Source: JAZDJP01 sp043803805 (lineage in GTDB: Bacteria; Planctomycetota; JAZDJP01). Taken from it: a stretch of DNA of 43,630 bases. Below, one piece after another: positions 8,105-16,366 of the stretch. The DNA is taken from contig JAZDJP010000008.1 of the NCBI GenBank assembly GCA_043803805.1, forward strand, positions 1-43,630. Direction: 5' to 3'. The notes under the pieces are model-generated. The model was not told where the DNA came from. It searched no databases and saw only the letters and a list, made by a program, of their open reading frames with translations. Each line of letters starts with the position of its first letter. Position 1 is the stretch's first letter. The position numbers and the translations under genes were made by a program.

Positions 8105-9172
8105 CTACTTCCCTCCGGTCGCCTCCGCCTTCAGGGAATCATATAATTCCTTGGCCCGCCCCCCCGCCGCAGTGGCGCCATAATTGCGCACAATCCCTCC
8201 GAGTTCACTCACGATTTGCGGAAACGTCTGCCGGTTTTTCCCGAGGCATCCGGCGCAGCCAGCCCGGAAGGAAGTGTGCTCCGGGCATGTCCGCAATCCC
8301 TGCAACGCCCGCTCCACCTGCTTCAACGCCTTCTCCGCCGACGCCTCGTCCCGTATCTCCTTCCGGGCGGACAATTCCCGGCAGGCATCCTGGGCGGGTT
8401 TCACGAGATCAATGCCTCCGTAACATTCCACCAGGCGGGAAAATATCCGATAGGCCTCATAGGGCTCTTTCTCACGCAGGGCCTGGGCCTCATCCATCTT
8501 TCCCTTGATCCGCTTGTCAACGGTTTCAACGATGGCCCTGGCAACCGTGCCCAGCGCGGCGTCGGATCCGCCGATCTTCGCCGCCACCGAACGATAGGCG
8601 CCGGCGAAATCCTTCCCCCCGGACAAGGGCTTTTTCAGGGCGGAAAACACCCCGAGGTCCACCCCCGCCAGAAGCGGCGGCGGAGCGGCATCGAGCGCCT
8701 TCTCAATGGCCGCTTCCATGCCCTCGCCTCCAGGATGCCCGTCCCAGACCACAACGCCCTCATGATTGACAACGCTCGCGTGAGGGATCCCCGTCACCCC
8801 GTAGCGACTTCCCGTATCGTCGTCCATGGCCACGGCGTAATTCATGCCCTTGGACTGGATGCATGCCTTCACCTTGTCAACGGTATCTTTCTGGGCCAGT
8901 CCCATGACAAGGAGCCCGCGATCCTTGAATTTTTTCTGGATCTCGATGACATGCGGGATGGTCGCCATGCACGGGCCGCACCATGTCGCCCAGAACTCCA
9001 CGACATAGACCTGCCCCTGCAAGACATCGACATTGGGCGGATCCGGTGTGACCCATTCCTTGACGGTGATTTTCGGGGCTTTGTTATTGAGGAGTTCCGC
9101 GGGAACCGCCCACATCGCGATGCCCGCCCCCAGCACGCCCACCAGGATTGCCGACAAATAGGGTTTTCCCAT
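8105..9172 (-). CDS. TlpA/ResA-like membrane-anchored thioredoxin with C-terminal extension
   Basis: The product has 355 residues. Residues 5-25 form an N-terminal membrane anchor or signal. A thioredoxin-fold domain follows, with the WCGPC active site (64-68) preceded by VYVVEFWAT and a cis-proline at Pro130 in GIPHAS. This places it with extracytoplasmic TlpA/ResA thiol-disulfide oxidoreductases. About 180 extra residues follow: an Ala/Lys-rich helical region and a Cys-containing segment CPEHTSFRAGCAGCLGKN, which might be redox-active or metal-binding but which I do not recognise as a domain. The ATG at 9172 has GGAGGT upstream. It is 18 bases downstream of nadB and probably co-transcribed. 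The physiological partner is unknown. Confidence 0.85.
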   Translation of the reverse strand: MGKPYLSAILVGVLGAGIAMWAVPAELLNNKAPKITVKEWVTPDPPNVDVLQGQVYVVEFWATWCGPCMATIPHVIEIQKKFKDRGLLVMGLAQKDTVDKVKACIQSKGMNYAVAMDDDTGSRYGVTGIPHASVVNHEGVVVWDGHPGGEGMEAAIEKALDAAPPPLLAGVDLGVFSALKKPLSGGKDFAGAYRSVAAKIGGSDAALGTVARAIVETVDKRIKGKMDEAQALREKEPYEAYRIFSRLVECYGGIDLVKPAQDACRELSARKEIRDEASAEKALKQVERALQGLRTCPEHTSFRAGCAGCLGKNRQTFPQIVSELGGIVRNYGATAAGGRAKELYDSLKAEATGGK

Positions 9173-9190
9173 GATTCACCTCCAAAATAA

Positions 9191-10801
9191 TCACATTTCC
9201 GCGCTTTCCCGGACGAGCCGGACGTGCCGCGTGCGCCAGTCCCCGACAGCGTCGGGGAAATCGGTGCGGACGTGGACGCCGCGGGTCTCCTCCCGGCGGA
9301 GCGCCGAGAGAGTGATGAGTCTTGCCACGGTGAGCAGGTTCTGAAGTTCCCACCCCTCCGGCGCGGAGAAGCGTTTTCCCAGGATGTAATGCCGCCAGAA
9401 GTCGATCTTCTGCAAGGCCTCCCCGAGCCCCGTCTTTTCGCGTTCAATGCCGACGTACCGCCACATCACGCTCTGCAGGGAGTTCCGGACGTCGAGGATG
9501 TCAATGCCACGGCCATCCCCCCCCTTCTTCCGGAAGGACAGACCGAGGTCGAATGGCGTTGCCGCCAGGGCCCTCGCATCCTCCGCGGCGGACGCCCCGG
9601 CGTGCGCGCCAAGCACGAATCCCTCGAGCAGCGAGTTCGACGCCAGCCGGTTGGCGCCGTGGAGACCCGTCGAGGCCGCCTCGCCGGCGGCGAAGAGACC
9701 CGGAAGCGTGGTGCGTCCCCGAAGGTCGGTGATCACGCCTCCAATCATGTAATGGGCGCCGGGACGGACGGGAACGGGCTGACGGGCGATGTCGATGTCA
9801 AACGAGGCACAGGCGGCGTGGACCTGGGGGAAGCGGGTTCGGAGGAATTTCTCCGGGAGGTGCGTCATGTCGAGGTAAACGTTCGTGTCGCCGGTCCGTT
9901 CCATTTCCCGATAGATGGCGCGAGCCACAACGTCCCGGGGGGCGAGATCCGCCATGGGATGCGTCTTCTCCATGAACCGCTCTCCGTGGCGGTTCCGGAG
10001 AACGCCGCCCTCTCCCCGCGCGGCCTCGGTGATGAGGATGCGCGAGGCGCCGGCAACGTAGAGAACCGTCGGGTGGAACTGGTAGAATTCCATGTCATGG
10101 ATGGCCGCCCCGGCCCGCCAGGCCATGGCCACGCCATCCCCCGTCGCGATCGGCGGGTTCGTGCTTTCGCGATACACCTGGCCGGCGCCCCCCGTCGCGA
10201 GAATCACCGCGCGGGCCCACACCAGAATCGGCCCCCAGCGCGCGTCGGCGGCAAGCACCCCGGCGATGCGATCGGCGACACTCACGAGATCCACCGCGAA
10301 GGTGTGCTCCAGTATCCGGATGGCCGGCTCCGCCCGGACTTTTTCGACGAGGACGCGCACGACCTCCCGTCCCGTCGCATCCCCCTCGGCATGAAGGACA
10401 CGGGCCTGGGAATGCCCCCCCTCCCGCGCAAAATCCACGGCGCCATCCCGCGTGTCGAAACACGCCCCCCATTGCATCAATTGGCGGATACTGTCCGGCC
10501 CCTCCCCGACAACCTCCCGCACGACGGCCTCGTCGCAGAAACCGGCTCCGGCCGCCACGGTATCGCGGGCGTGAATGTCGGGAGAATCACCCGATGCCAT
10601 GGCTGCCGCGATGCCGCCCTGGGCGTAGCGGGTGTTGCCCTCCGGAAGATCCCGTTTGGAAAGAAGCACCACCCGCCCCGTCTTTGCCGCCTCCAGAGCC
10701 GCCCGAAGCCCCGCCACTCCGCTTCCAACAACGAGGACATCGCAGAAAATATGCGGGAGATAGGCGGCCTGGAAAGAAACGAGATACCGGTTCTGGGCCA
10801 T
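9191..10801 (-). CDS. nadB: L-aspartate oxidase
   Basis: This 536-residue flavoenzyme carries out the first step of de novo NAD synthesis, oxidising L-aspartate to iminoaspartate for NadA. Features seen: the FAD-binding Rossmann motif VVGSGVAGLRAALEAA near residue 25; GNTRYAQGGIAAAM; HSQARVLHAEGDATG; FYQFHPTVLY; LITEAARGEGGVL; and VRPGAHYMIGGVITD...LFAAGEAASTGLHGANRLASNSLLEG. The succinate-dehydrogenase-like C-terminal helices follow. No nadA or nadC is adjacent. The ATG at 10801 is preceded by TATAAT eight bases upstream and no Shine-Dalgarno sequence, so the transcript is predicted to be leaderless. Confidence 0.96.
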   Translation of the reverse strand: MAQNRYLVSFQAAYLPHIFCDVLVVGSGVAGLRAALEAAKTGRVVLLSKRDLPEGNTRYAQGGIAAAMASGDSPDIHARDTVAAGAGFCDEAVVREVVGEGPDSIRQLMQWGACFDTRDGAVDFAREGGHSQARVLHAEGDATGREVVRVLVEKVRAEPAIRILEHTFAVDLVSVADRIAGVLAADARWGPILVWARAVILATGGAGQVYRESTNPPIATGDGVAMAWRAGAAIHDMEFYQFHPTVLYVAGASRILITEAARGEGGVLRNRHGERFMEKTHPMADLAPRDVVARAIYREMERTGDTNVYLDMTHLPEKFLRTRFPQVHAACASFDIDIARQPVPVRPGAHYMIGGVITDLRGRTTLPGLFAAGEAASTGLHGANRLASNSLLEGFVLGAHAGASAAEDARALAATPFDLGLSFRKKGGDGRGIDILDVRNSLQSVMWRYVGIEREKTGLGEALQKIDFWRHYILGKRFSAPEGWELQNLLTVARLITLSALRREETRGVHVRTDFPDAVGDWRTRHVRLVRESAEM

Positions 10802-10809
10802 GGGCTGTC

Positions 10810-10837
10810 ATTATATGCCATCCCGGAGACGGAACAA
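10810..10837 (-). promoter_or_regulatory. Sigma70-like promoter of nadB, predicted leaderless
   Basis: Read on the minus strand, TTGTTC (10837-10832), a 16-bp spacer and a perfect TATAAT (10815-10810) are followed by 8 bases and the nadB ATG. It is back to back with the promoter of the plus-strand CBM9-like gene, the two -35 boxes being 8 bp apart. Confidence 0.7.
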
Positions 10838-10845
10838 GAAAGCTC

Positions 10846-10874
10846 TTGAACACATCCCCAGGCAACACTAGGAT
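10846..10874 (+). promoter_or_regulatory. Sigma70-like promoter of the CBM9-like gene, predicted leaderless
   Basis: TTGAAC (10846-10851), a 17-bp spacer and TAGGAT (10869-10874) are followed by 7 bases and the ATG at 10882. No Shine-Dalgarno sequence is present. Confidence 0.7.
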
Positions 10875-10881
10875 TGTCCGT

Positions 10882-11763
10882 ATGCGGTATCGTCCGGTAT
10901 TTCACCCGATTTTGCCCTTCCTCGCGGCCGCAACCGTGATAACCGTCTTGCTCATGACAACGTCCCGCGCCCCGGCGGAAACCCCGCCGAACCGGCCCGG
11001 GGAGAAGGAAACCCTCCCCCCCCCGGCCGCGGCCCCCTGTTACCGAACCCTCGGCGATCCATTCACCATTGACGGGAAACTGGATGAAAAATCCTGGGCC
11101 GCGGCCCCCGCGCTCCCGTTTTATCTCGCGTCGGACCCGGCGGATATGGTAAAGACATTCCCCCTTTCCGTCATCGCCCGCTGGTGCTGGGATGACGAAT
11201 TCTGGTATGTCTCCTTCGTCATCAACAGCCCCGACATCAACTCCCCCCCGGGAAAGAAGGACTGGCGGTCCAACGACGACGATGTCGCGGAAATCTACAT
11301 CGATCCGGACGGCGACGGGAGGGATTATGCCTCCATCGAGGCCCTGCCGGTCGGGACCGTCCAGGATTACATGACCCCCTACGCGGCGCACGGCTCTCCA
11401 ATGAAAACCGACCGCGCGTGGGATGCGGAAGGGTTGAAAATCGCCAACATCGTGGACGGCACCCTGGACAAACGCACGGACACCGACCGCCGGTGGGTCT
11501 GCGAAATGGCCATTCCGTGGAAAGCCCTCAGAAACGTTCCCGGTGGCACGCGCCCGGAGGAAGGAACATCTTGGCGCGTCAATCTGGTCGGGAATGATTT
11601 CCCCGTGCCGGGGAATTCGACCTATCTGGAGTATATGTGGTCGCTGGCCTACGACCTCAAGAATCCCACCTACCGTTTTCACATCCCCGGACGATTCGGG
11701 AAAGTCACGTTCCGGAAAACCCCGCCGCCGGAGCCCGACCGTCAAGAGAGGAAAACCCCATGA
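10882..11763 (+). CDS. Secreted CBM9-like sugar-binding domain protein
   Basis: The 293-residue product starts with a basic N-terminus and a hydrophobic stretch (PILPFLAAATVITVLLMTT) that acts as signal peptide or anchor, followed by a Pro-rich linker. The rest looks like one carbohydrate-binding module family 9 (PF06452-like) domain. The opening FTIDGKLDEKSWAAAPAL, then FWYVSFVINSP, DDVAEIYIDPDGDGRDY and the later WVCEMAIPWKAL are the usual landmarks of these stand-alone domains. No catalytic module is visible. The start at 10882 fixes the mature protein; longer frames are antisense to nadB. Its TGA overlaps the ATG of the DUF1570 gene (ATGA), which indicates coupled translation. The ligand is unknown. 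Confidence 0.8.
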   Translation: MRYRPVFHPILPFLAAATVITVLLMTTSRAPAETPPNRPGEKETLPPPAAAPCYRTLGDPFTIDGKLDEKSWAAAPALPFYLASDPADMVKTFPLSVIARWCWDDEFWYVSFVINSPDINSPPGKKDWRSNDDDVAEIYIDPDGDGRDYASIEALPVGTVQDYMTPYAAHGSPMKTDRAWDAEGLKIANIVDGTLDKRTDTDRRWVCEMAIPWKALRNVPGGTRPEEGTSWRVNLVGNDFPVPGNSTYLEYMWSLAYDLKNPTYRFHIPGRFGKVTFRKTPPPEPDRQERKTP

Positions 11764-12863
11764 GATCATTTTGGATTGCATCCGCCATCGTCCTCCTGCT
11801 GACTTCTGCATTTTCCGCCTCCGCGGCCGACACCATCAAGGCCGTCAATTATGAGGAGAAACTGTACAAGGGGAAAGACCCCTACGCCCTCTATATCCTG
11901 CTCCGGCGCAACGGCATCCAGGGGCTCGGGATCGGAGGAAAGTCGTCCGAGGTGTCCCTGGAGTTCTGCCGCGATGTCATCAAGGACATGGACGCCAAGG
12001 GAAATTTCGAACAGGAACTCAAGGCGCTCTTCCAGGCGCTCAAAATCCCCAAGGACTGGAAGGCCCTAAACGACGAGAAAACGGCGGCGTTCCGCAAGGA
12101 ATTTCCAAATGGCGCCGTCATCGAGACCCGACATTACGTCGTCCTCGCCACCGCCAACCGCAAGATCACTGAAGAACTCGCGACGAAAATGGACAAGATC
12201 TTCGAAGCGTATGACAAGATGTTCAAATTCGAGGAGAAAATTCCCTACAAGTGCATCATCCGGTTCTGGAAGGACCGCAACGAATTCCTTTCCCACGGCG
12301 CCCCCGGCTGGGCGGCGGCCTACTATTCCCCGGGCACCAAGGAACTCGTCGGATTCGACACCAAGTCCAGTCCCGCGACAAGCCACATGGATTCCATCAG
12401 CACACTCTTCCATGAAGGATGGCACCAGTTTTTCGACTTTTACATCCCCAACGCCCCCCGGTGGTTCGACGAGGGATTCGCCGAGATCTTCTCCCCCACG
12501 CAGGTCGTCGGGGACAGGATCAGCGAGCGGTTCAACAGCATGAGAAGCCAGTCGGTCAAGATCGCCCTGCGGGAAGGACGGCTTTTCAAACTCCGCGATT
12601 TCATCCGGATGGGCCGGAGCGAGTTCTACGGCGCCAACATTGACGCGGCCTACGCCCAGGCGTGGTCCTTCGTGTACTACCTCCTTTCCTTCAAGCACAG
12701 CGATCCGACCATCGAAAAACGGGTCCGGCAATTCTACAAGGATTATTTCTGGGAACTCCAAAAGGGCACCGACCCGGTGGATGCCGTGGACAAGGTATTC
12801 AAGGACGTCAACCTCGAAGTCCTCGAGGAGATGTGGAAGAAGGCGATCCCAAACCAGCGATAG
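11760..12863 (+). CDS. Secreted DUF1570-type zinc-peptidase-like protein (HEGWH)
   Basis: The 367-residue product has a signal peptide (residues 1-22, ending SAFSASA). Residues 218-222 are HEGWH, an HExxH zinc site, and the downstream DEGFAE (237-242) supplies the third-ligand glutamate typical of gluzincins. Other family-like segments are YKCIIRFWKDRNEFL, AAYYSPGTKELVGFD and YAQAWSFVYYLLSF. This combination matches DUF1570, a family frequent in planctomycetes, and peptidase activity is inferred. The ATG overlaps the preceding stop by 4 bases, and GAGAGG lies upstream. The gene sits in a secreted-protein pair with the CBM9-like protein and is followed 11 bases later by aroB, so an operon is likely although the functions look unrelated. 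Confidence 0.8.
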   Translation: MRSFWIASAIVLLLTSAFSASAADTIKAVNYEEKLYKGKDPYALYILLRRNGIQGLGIGGKSSEVSLEFCRDVIKDMDAKGNFEQELKALFQALKIPKDWKALNDEKTAAFRKEFPNGAVIETRHYVVLATANRKITEELATKMDKIFEAYDKMFKFEEKIPYKCIIRFWKDRNEFLSHGAPGWAAAYYSPGTKELVGFDTKSSPATSHMDSISTLFHEGWHQFFDFYIPNAPRWFDEGFAEIFSPTQVVGDRISERFNSMRSQSVKIALREGRLFKLRDFIRMGRSEFYGANIDAAYAQAWSFVYYLLSFKHSDPTIEKRVRQFYKDYFWELQKGTDPVDAVDKVFKDVNLEVLEEMWKKAIPNQR

Positions 12864-12874
12864 CCCCCCTCCCG

Positions 12875-13960
12875 ATGACAACACTGCGTCTTACCCATTC
12901 GACCGGAAGTTATCCCGTCATCATCGAACACGGGGCGTTCGCACGCCTTCCCCGCCACCTCGCGAAATTCCTTCCCGCGGGCCGCGGGATGATCGTCCTG
13001 ACGGATCGGAACGTCCTCCGATTTCACGGAAAGACCCTCCGGGCCGCCTTGTCCGCAACCGGACGGAAGGCGCCGATCCTGGTCATCGCCCCGGGCGAAC
13101 GCTCAAAAACCCTCGCCACCGCCATGCGGCTTTACCGGGAACTCCTGGCGCGGGGCATGGGGCGGAACACGCTTCTCGTGGCCGTGGGCGGAGGAGTCGT
13201 GGGAGACCTCGGGGGATTCGTGGCCGCAACGTACCTTCGCGGCATCCCCTTCGTCCAGATTCCCACCACCCTCATGGCCCAGGTGGACTCCGCCATCGGC
13301 GGCAAGACGGGGGTGGACCTCCCCGAGGGGAAAAATCTCGTCGGGAACTTCCACCAGCCCAGGGCCGTGATCGCGGACCCGGACGTCCTGGCCACCCTCC
13401 CCGCGCGCGAGTTCAGGGCGGGGCTGGCCGAGGTGGTGAAATGCGCCGTCATTCGGAATCACTCGTTCCTCCAATGGCTTGAGGCTTCCGCGGGACGACT
13501 TGCCCAACGGGACCGGGCCGCGACAACGAAAGCCATTCGATTCGCCGCCGCCGTCAAAGTGGCCGTCGTCATGAAGGATGAGCACGAAAAACACCTCCGG
13601 ATGATCCTGAACTTCGGCCACACCGTGGGCCACGCCCTCGAGACAACGCTTGGATATGGCCGACTCCACCACGGAGAGGCCGTGTCCATCGGCATGGTTC
13701 TCGAAACACGGATGGCCGAACGGATGGGATGGGTGGCCGCCGGGGCCGCGGAGCGCCTCGCGGCGCTTCTGGCGGCGCTCGGGCTTCCGGTCGCCCCCCC
13801 GCCGGGGATTCTCCGTCGGACCGTCGCCGCCATGCGCCACGACAAGAAGGCCACCGACCAGGGACTCCGCTTCGCGCTCCCGAAGGGCCGTCTCGGGCGA
13901 TGCGCCATCACCGCGCCGCTGCCGCTCGGGCAAATCGCGCGGCTATTGGGCGCCTCATAA
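12875..13960 (+). CDS. aroB: 3-dehydroquinate synthase
   Basis: This 361-residue enzyme converts DAHP to 3-dehydroquinate in the shikimate pathway, using NAD and a divalent metal. Diagnostic segments: PGERSKTLATAMRLY, VAVGGGVVGDLGGFVAATYLRGIPF, QIPTTLMAQVDSAIGGKTGVDLPEGKNLVG, the metal-ligand region ILNFGHTVGHALE, and MRHDKKATDQGLRFALP near the end. The start at 12875 follows the previous stop by 11 bases with no clear Shine-Dalgarno site, so translation may rely on coupling. Another shikimate-pathway gene, aroA, lies about 2.4 kb away on the opposite strand and is not in the same operon. Confidence 0.96.
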   Translation: MTTLRLTHSTGSYPVIIEHGAFARLPRHLAKFLPAGRGMIVLTDRNVLRFHGKTLRAALSATGRKAPILVIAPGERSKTLATAMRLYRELLARGMGRNTLLVAVGGGVVGDLGGFVAATYLRGIPFVQIPTTLMAQVDSAIGGKTGVDLPEGKNLVGNFHQPRAVIADPDVLATLPAREFRAGLAEVVKCAVIRNHSFLQWLEASAGRLAQRDRAATTKAIRFAAAVKVAVVMKDEHEKHLRMILNFGHTVGHALETTLGYGRLHHGEAVSIGMVLETRMAERMGWVAAGAAERLAALLAALGLPVAPPPGILRRTVAAMRHDKKATDQGLRFALPKGRLGRCAITAPLPLGQIARLLGAS

Positions 13961-13993
13961 CTCCCAACTCTCAACGCTTGCCGATGTTTTTCC

Positions 13994-14021
13994 TTGCAGC
14001 GCCGCCCCGCCATCATAAAAT
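13994..14021 (+). promoter_or_regulatory. Sigma70-like promoter of argB
   Basis: TTGCAG (13994-13999), a 16-bp spacer and TAAAAT (14016-14021) lie 31 bases before the argB ATG. Unlike the leaderless promoters nearby, this one leaves room for a leader of about 24 nt containing AGGAGG. Confidence 0.55.
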
Positions 14022-14052
14022 CCGCGCATCATTCACGCAGGAGGACGACACG

Positions 14053-14994
14053 ATGACGACCGAAGAACCGGAAGGCCCTTATCCCGCGATGGAAGACGCC
14101 ATCCAGAAGGCCTCCGTTCTCATTGAAGCCCTTCCCTATATTCGATCCTTCAACAAGAAATACGTCGTCATCAAACTCGGCGGGAGCGCCATGGAGGTGG
14201 AGGACAATCTCCGAAAGGTGCTCCAGGACATCGTCTTCATGTCCCAGGTTCGCATGAAACCGATCATCGTCCACGGCGCCGGCCCCATGATCTCCGAGGA
14301 AATGAAGAAGGAGGGGCTCACTCCACGCTTCGTCGAGGGCCAGCGCTATACCGACGAGGCAACCATCAAAATTGTCGAACGGGTTCTGACGAACGTCAAC
14401 AAACACATCGTCTCCGTCATCGAGGAGTACGGTTTCCGGGCCAAGGGGCTCATCGGCGACGAGGAGGAGCGGCTTCTGCACGGGAAACGAAAGACCACCG
14501 GCCGAGACGGGAAACCCCTCGACCTCGGTCTCGTGGGCGAGATCACGTGGGTGAACGATCTGGCCATCTCCCAGGTGTTCTCCAACTACAACATCGCGGT
14601 CATCGCTCCGCTGGCCACGGACTCGGATGGATCGCTACTCAACGTGAACGCGGATATCGCCGCGGCGGAGATCGCCGGCGAGCTCAAGAGCGAGAAGATC
14701 GTCTTCGTTTCGGACACCCACGGGATCTACCGCGACGTGAACGATAAAAACTCGCTCTTGTCGTCCATGAAGGAATCCGAGATGAGGGATCTGATCGACC
14801 GGAAGATCATCACCGGCGGGATGCTGCCCAAGGTCCATTCCTGCATGTGCGCCCTGAAAAAAGGCGTCAAAAAAGCGCACATTATCGACGGACAAATCCC
14901 GCACTCGCTGCTCCTGGAAATCTTCACCGAGAAGGGGATCGGGACGGAAATCATCCGCGACAACATGCACGAAAACGCGAAACCGGGCGCATGA
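14053..14994 (+). CDS. argB: Acetylglutamate kinase
   Basis: This 313-residue amino-acid kinase phosphorylates N-acetyl-L-glutamate, the second step of arginine synthesis. Motifs visible: VVIKLGGSAM (nucleotide-binding lysine and glycines), IIVHGAGPMISEEM (substrate loop), LLNVNADIAAAEIAGEL and VFVSDTHGIYRD, with GGMLPKV near the end. The N-terminal helix IQKASVLIEALPYIRSF resembles the extra helix of arginine-inhibited hexameric enzymes, so feedback control by arginine is plausible; this is inference from family knowledge. The ATG at 14053 is preceded by AGGAGG eight bases upstream. The longer upstream frame overlaps aroB and is not real. No other arg gene is present. Confidence 0.95.
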   Translation: MTTEEPEGPYPAMEDAIQKASVLIEALPYIRSFNKKYVVIKLGGSAMEVEDNLRKVLQDIVFMSQVRMKPIIVHGAGPMISEEMKKEGLTPRFVEGQRYTDEATIKIVERVLTNVNKHIVSVIEEYGFRAKGLIGDEEERLLHGKRKTTGRDGKPLDLGLVGEITWVNDLAISQVFSNYNIAVIAPLATDSDGSLLNVNADIAAAEIAGELKSEKIVFVSDTHGIYRDVNDKNSLLSSMKESEMRDLIDRKIITGGMLPKVHSCMCALKKGVKKAHIIDGQIPHSLLLEIFTEKGIGTEIIRDNMHENAKPGA

Positions 14995-15143
14995 CCGCGG
15001 CATAGGGAGAAACGGTCATAATGTTACACCTACTTTCAAATTTCCATCCCATTGCCGGATAAAGACAATGTCATCATACAAATTCAAATCCAATGAATTG
15101 AAACCTATTCATTACGCAATCACCCTTCCGACCAAGTTAACCC

Positions 15144-15190
15144 GACTCACGTCTTACAGACTCGGCGACTCTCTGACTCGCCGACTATCC
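15144..15190. repeat. Phased array, GACTC at 8-bp spacing (array B), in the argB/asd convergent gap
   Basis: GACTC begins at 15144, 15159, 15167 and 15175, with GACTA at 15183; the last four steps are exactly 8 bp. The array stops next to the asd stop codon (15192-15194). The preceding part of the 197-base gap (14995-15143) is clearly AT-richer than the coding DNA and shows no gene or structure I recognise. Confidence 0.75.
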
Positions 15191-15191
15191 A

Positions 15192-16211
15192 CTACCCTCT
15201 CTTCCCGAACAAGATTTCCGCAATCTGAACGGCGTTGAGGGCGGCGCCCTTCAATAACTGATCCCCCGCCACGAAGACATCCAGCCCCTTTCCATCATCA
15301 CGCGACACGTCGCGCCGGATGCGCCCCACGAGGACATCCCCCTGCCCCGACGCCTCGATGGGCATGGGGAAATGATTCCTCGCGCGGTCGTCCACCACGG
15401 TGACGCCGGGGGCCGTTTCGAGGACGCGGCGCGCCTCCGCCTCGGTGACGGGCCGGGCGAATTCGAGATTCAGCGCCTCGGAATGGGCCCGCAGCACCGG
15501 CACCCGCACGCAGGTCACCGTGATGCGAAGGTCCGGGACATTGAAGATCTTCCGCATCTCCTGCATAACCTTCGTCTCTTCCCCGTTGTATCCGTCCGAG
15601 CCGATGGCCGTGTTGTGCGAGAATAGATTGAAGGCGATGGGGTACGCGAAGACCTTCGGCACGGCGGGCCGCCCGGCCAGCACCTCCCGGGTCTGCTGTT
15701 CCAATTCCTCCATGGCCTTCGCCCCCGCGCCGGAGGCCGCCTGGTAGGTCGAGGCCACCATCCGTCGGAGTCCAAAAGCCTTGTGGAGCGGCCATACGGG
15801 AACCGCCATGATGATCGTGCAGCAGTTTGGATTCGCGATGATCCCCTTGTGCGCCTTCGCCGCCTCCGGGTTCACTTCAGGAATCACCAGCGGCGTCCCC
15901 GGATCCATCCGGAACGCGCTCGAGTTGTCCACGACCGCCGCCCCCGCCTTCACCGCCGCCGGGCAGAACTCAAGGCTCCGGGAGGCGCCGGCGCTGAAAA
16001 AAGCGATCTCGACACCGCGGAACGATTCGGCGGCGAGTTTTTCGACGCGGATATTTTCCCCCTTGAATTTCATCATCTTCCCGATGGATTTCTCGGAGGC
16101 AAGAAGCCGCAAGGAGGCTACCGGGAACCCGCGGGACTCGAGGACGTTGAGGATTTCCACGCCCACGGCGCCTGTCGCGCCGGCCACCGCTATCGCGTAT
16201 CCTTGTTTCAT
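15192..16211 (-). CDS. asd: Aspartate-semialdehyde dehydrogenase
   Basis: This 339-residue enzyme reduces aspartyl phosphate to aspartate semialdehyde, the branch point to lysine/diaminopimelate, threonine and methionine. The NADP-binding start IAVAGATGAVGVEILNVLESRGFP, FFSAGASRSLEF, the active-site cysteine in NPNCCTIIMAVPVWPLH, YQAASGAGAKAMEEL and the late CVRVPVLRAHSEAL with its catalytic histidine are all present. The start is the ATG at 16211; AGGA lies 8 bases upstream. A -10-like CAGGAT is in the same place but has no matching -35. It is downstream of aroA on the same strand, separated by a 155-base gap filled with inverted period-8 arrays. Confidence 0.96.
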   Translation of the reverse strand: MKQGYAIAVAGATGAVGVEILNVLESRGFPVASLRLLASEKSIGKMMKFKGENIRVEKLAAESFRGVEIAFFSAGASRSLEFCPAAVKAGAAVVDNSSAFRMDPGTPLVIPEVNPEAAKAHKGIIANPNCCTIIMAVPVWPLHKAFGLRRMVASTYQAASGAGAKAMEELEQQTREVLAGRPAVPKVFAYPIAFNLFSHNTAIGSDGYNGEETKVMQEMRKIFNVPDLRITVTCVRVPVLRAHSEALNLEFARPVTEAEARRVLETAPGVTVVDDRARNHFPMPIEASGQGDVLVGRIRRDVSRDDGKGLDVFVAGDQLLKGAALNAVQIAEILFGKRG

Positions 16212-16230
16212 GCGAATGATCCTGAATAAA

Positions 16231-16366
16231 CAGTCTCGGAGTCTTGGAGTCTGGGGGTCTCAGAGTCGAAGAAATTCCACAAGATTCCGAATCCTCAACT
16301 CCTGGACTCTTAGACTCTTAGACTCTTAGACTCTTAGACTCTTAGACTCTTAGACTCCCAGACTTC
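16231..16366. repeat. Inverted pair of period-8 arrays, including six perfect GACTCTTA units (array C)
   Basis: Right arm: perfect GACTCTTA units begin at 16305, 16313, 16321, 16329, 16337 and 16345, then GACTCCCA (16353) and GACTTCTT (16361), which runs into the aroA stop codon. Left arm: the complementary orientation, with CAGTC, GAGTC, GAGTC, GGGTC and GAGTC at 16231, 16239, 16247, 16255 and 16263, also exactly 8 bp apart. The two arms could pair into a long imperfect hairpin in the aroA-asd transcript. Confidence 0.9.

Noticed and set aside
10882..12863. Polysaccharide-degradation locus around the CBM9-like protein
   Set aside because: No glycoside hydrolase is adjacent; a stand-alone CBM9-like domain and a DUF1570 protein do not define a substrate.
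16212..16247. Leaderless promoter for asd
   Set aside because: CAGGAT lies 7 bases before the ATG, but no TTG-type -35 occurs at 15-18 bp, and AGGA could equally serve as a ribosome site.
16305..16366. Possible CRISPR array
   Set aside because: Eight-base units are directly contiguous with no spacers, and no cas gene is present; it is a tandem array of the phased-repeat family.
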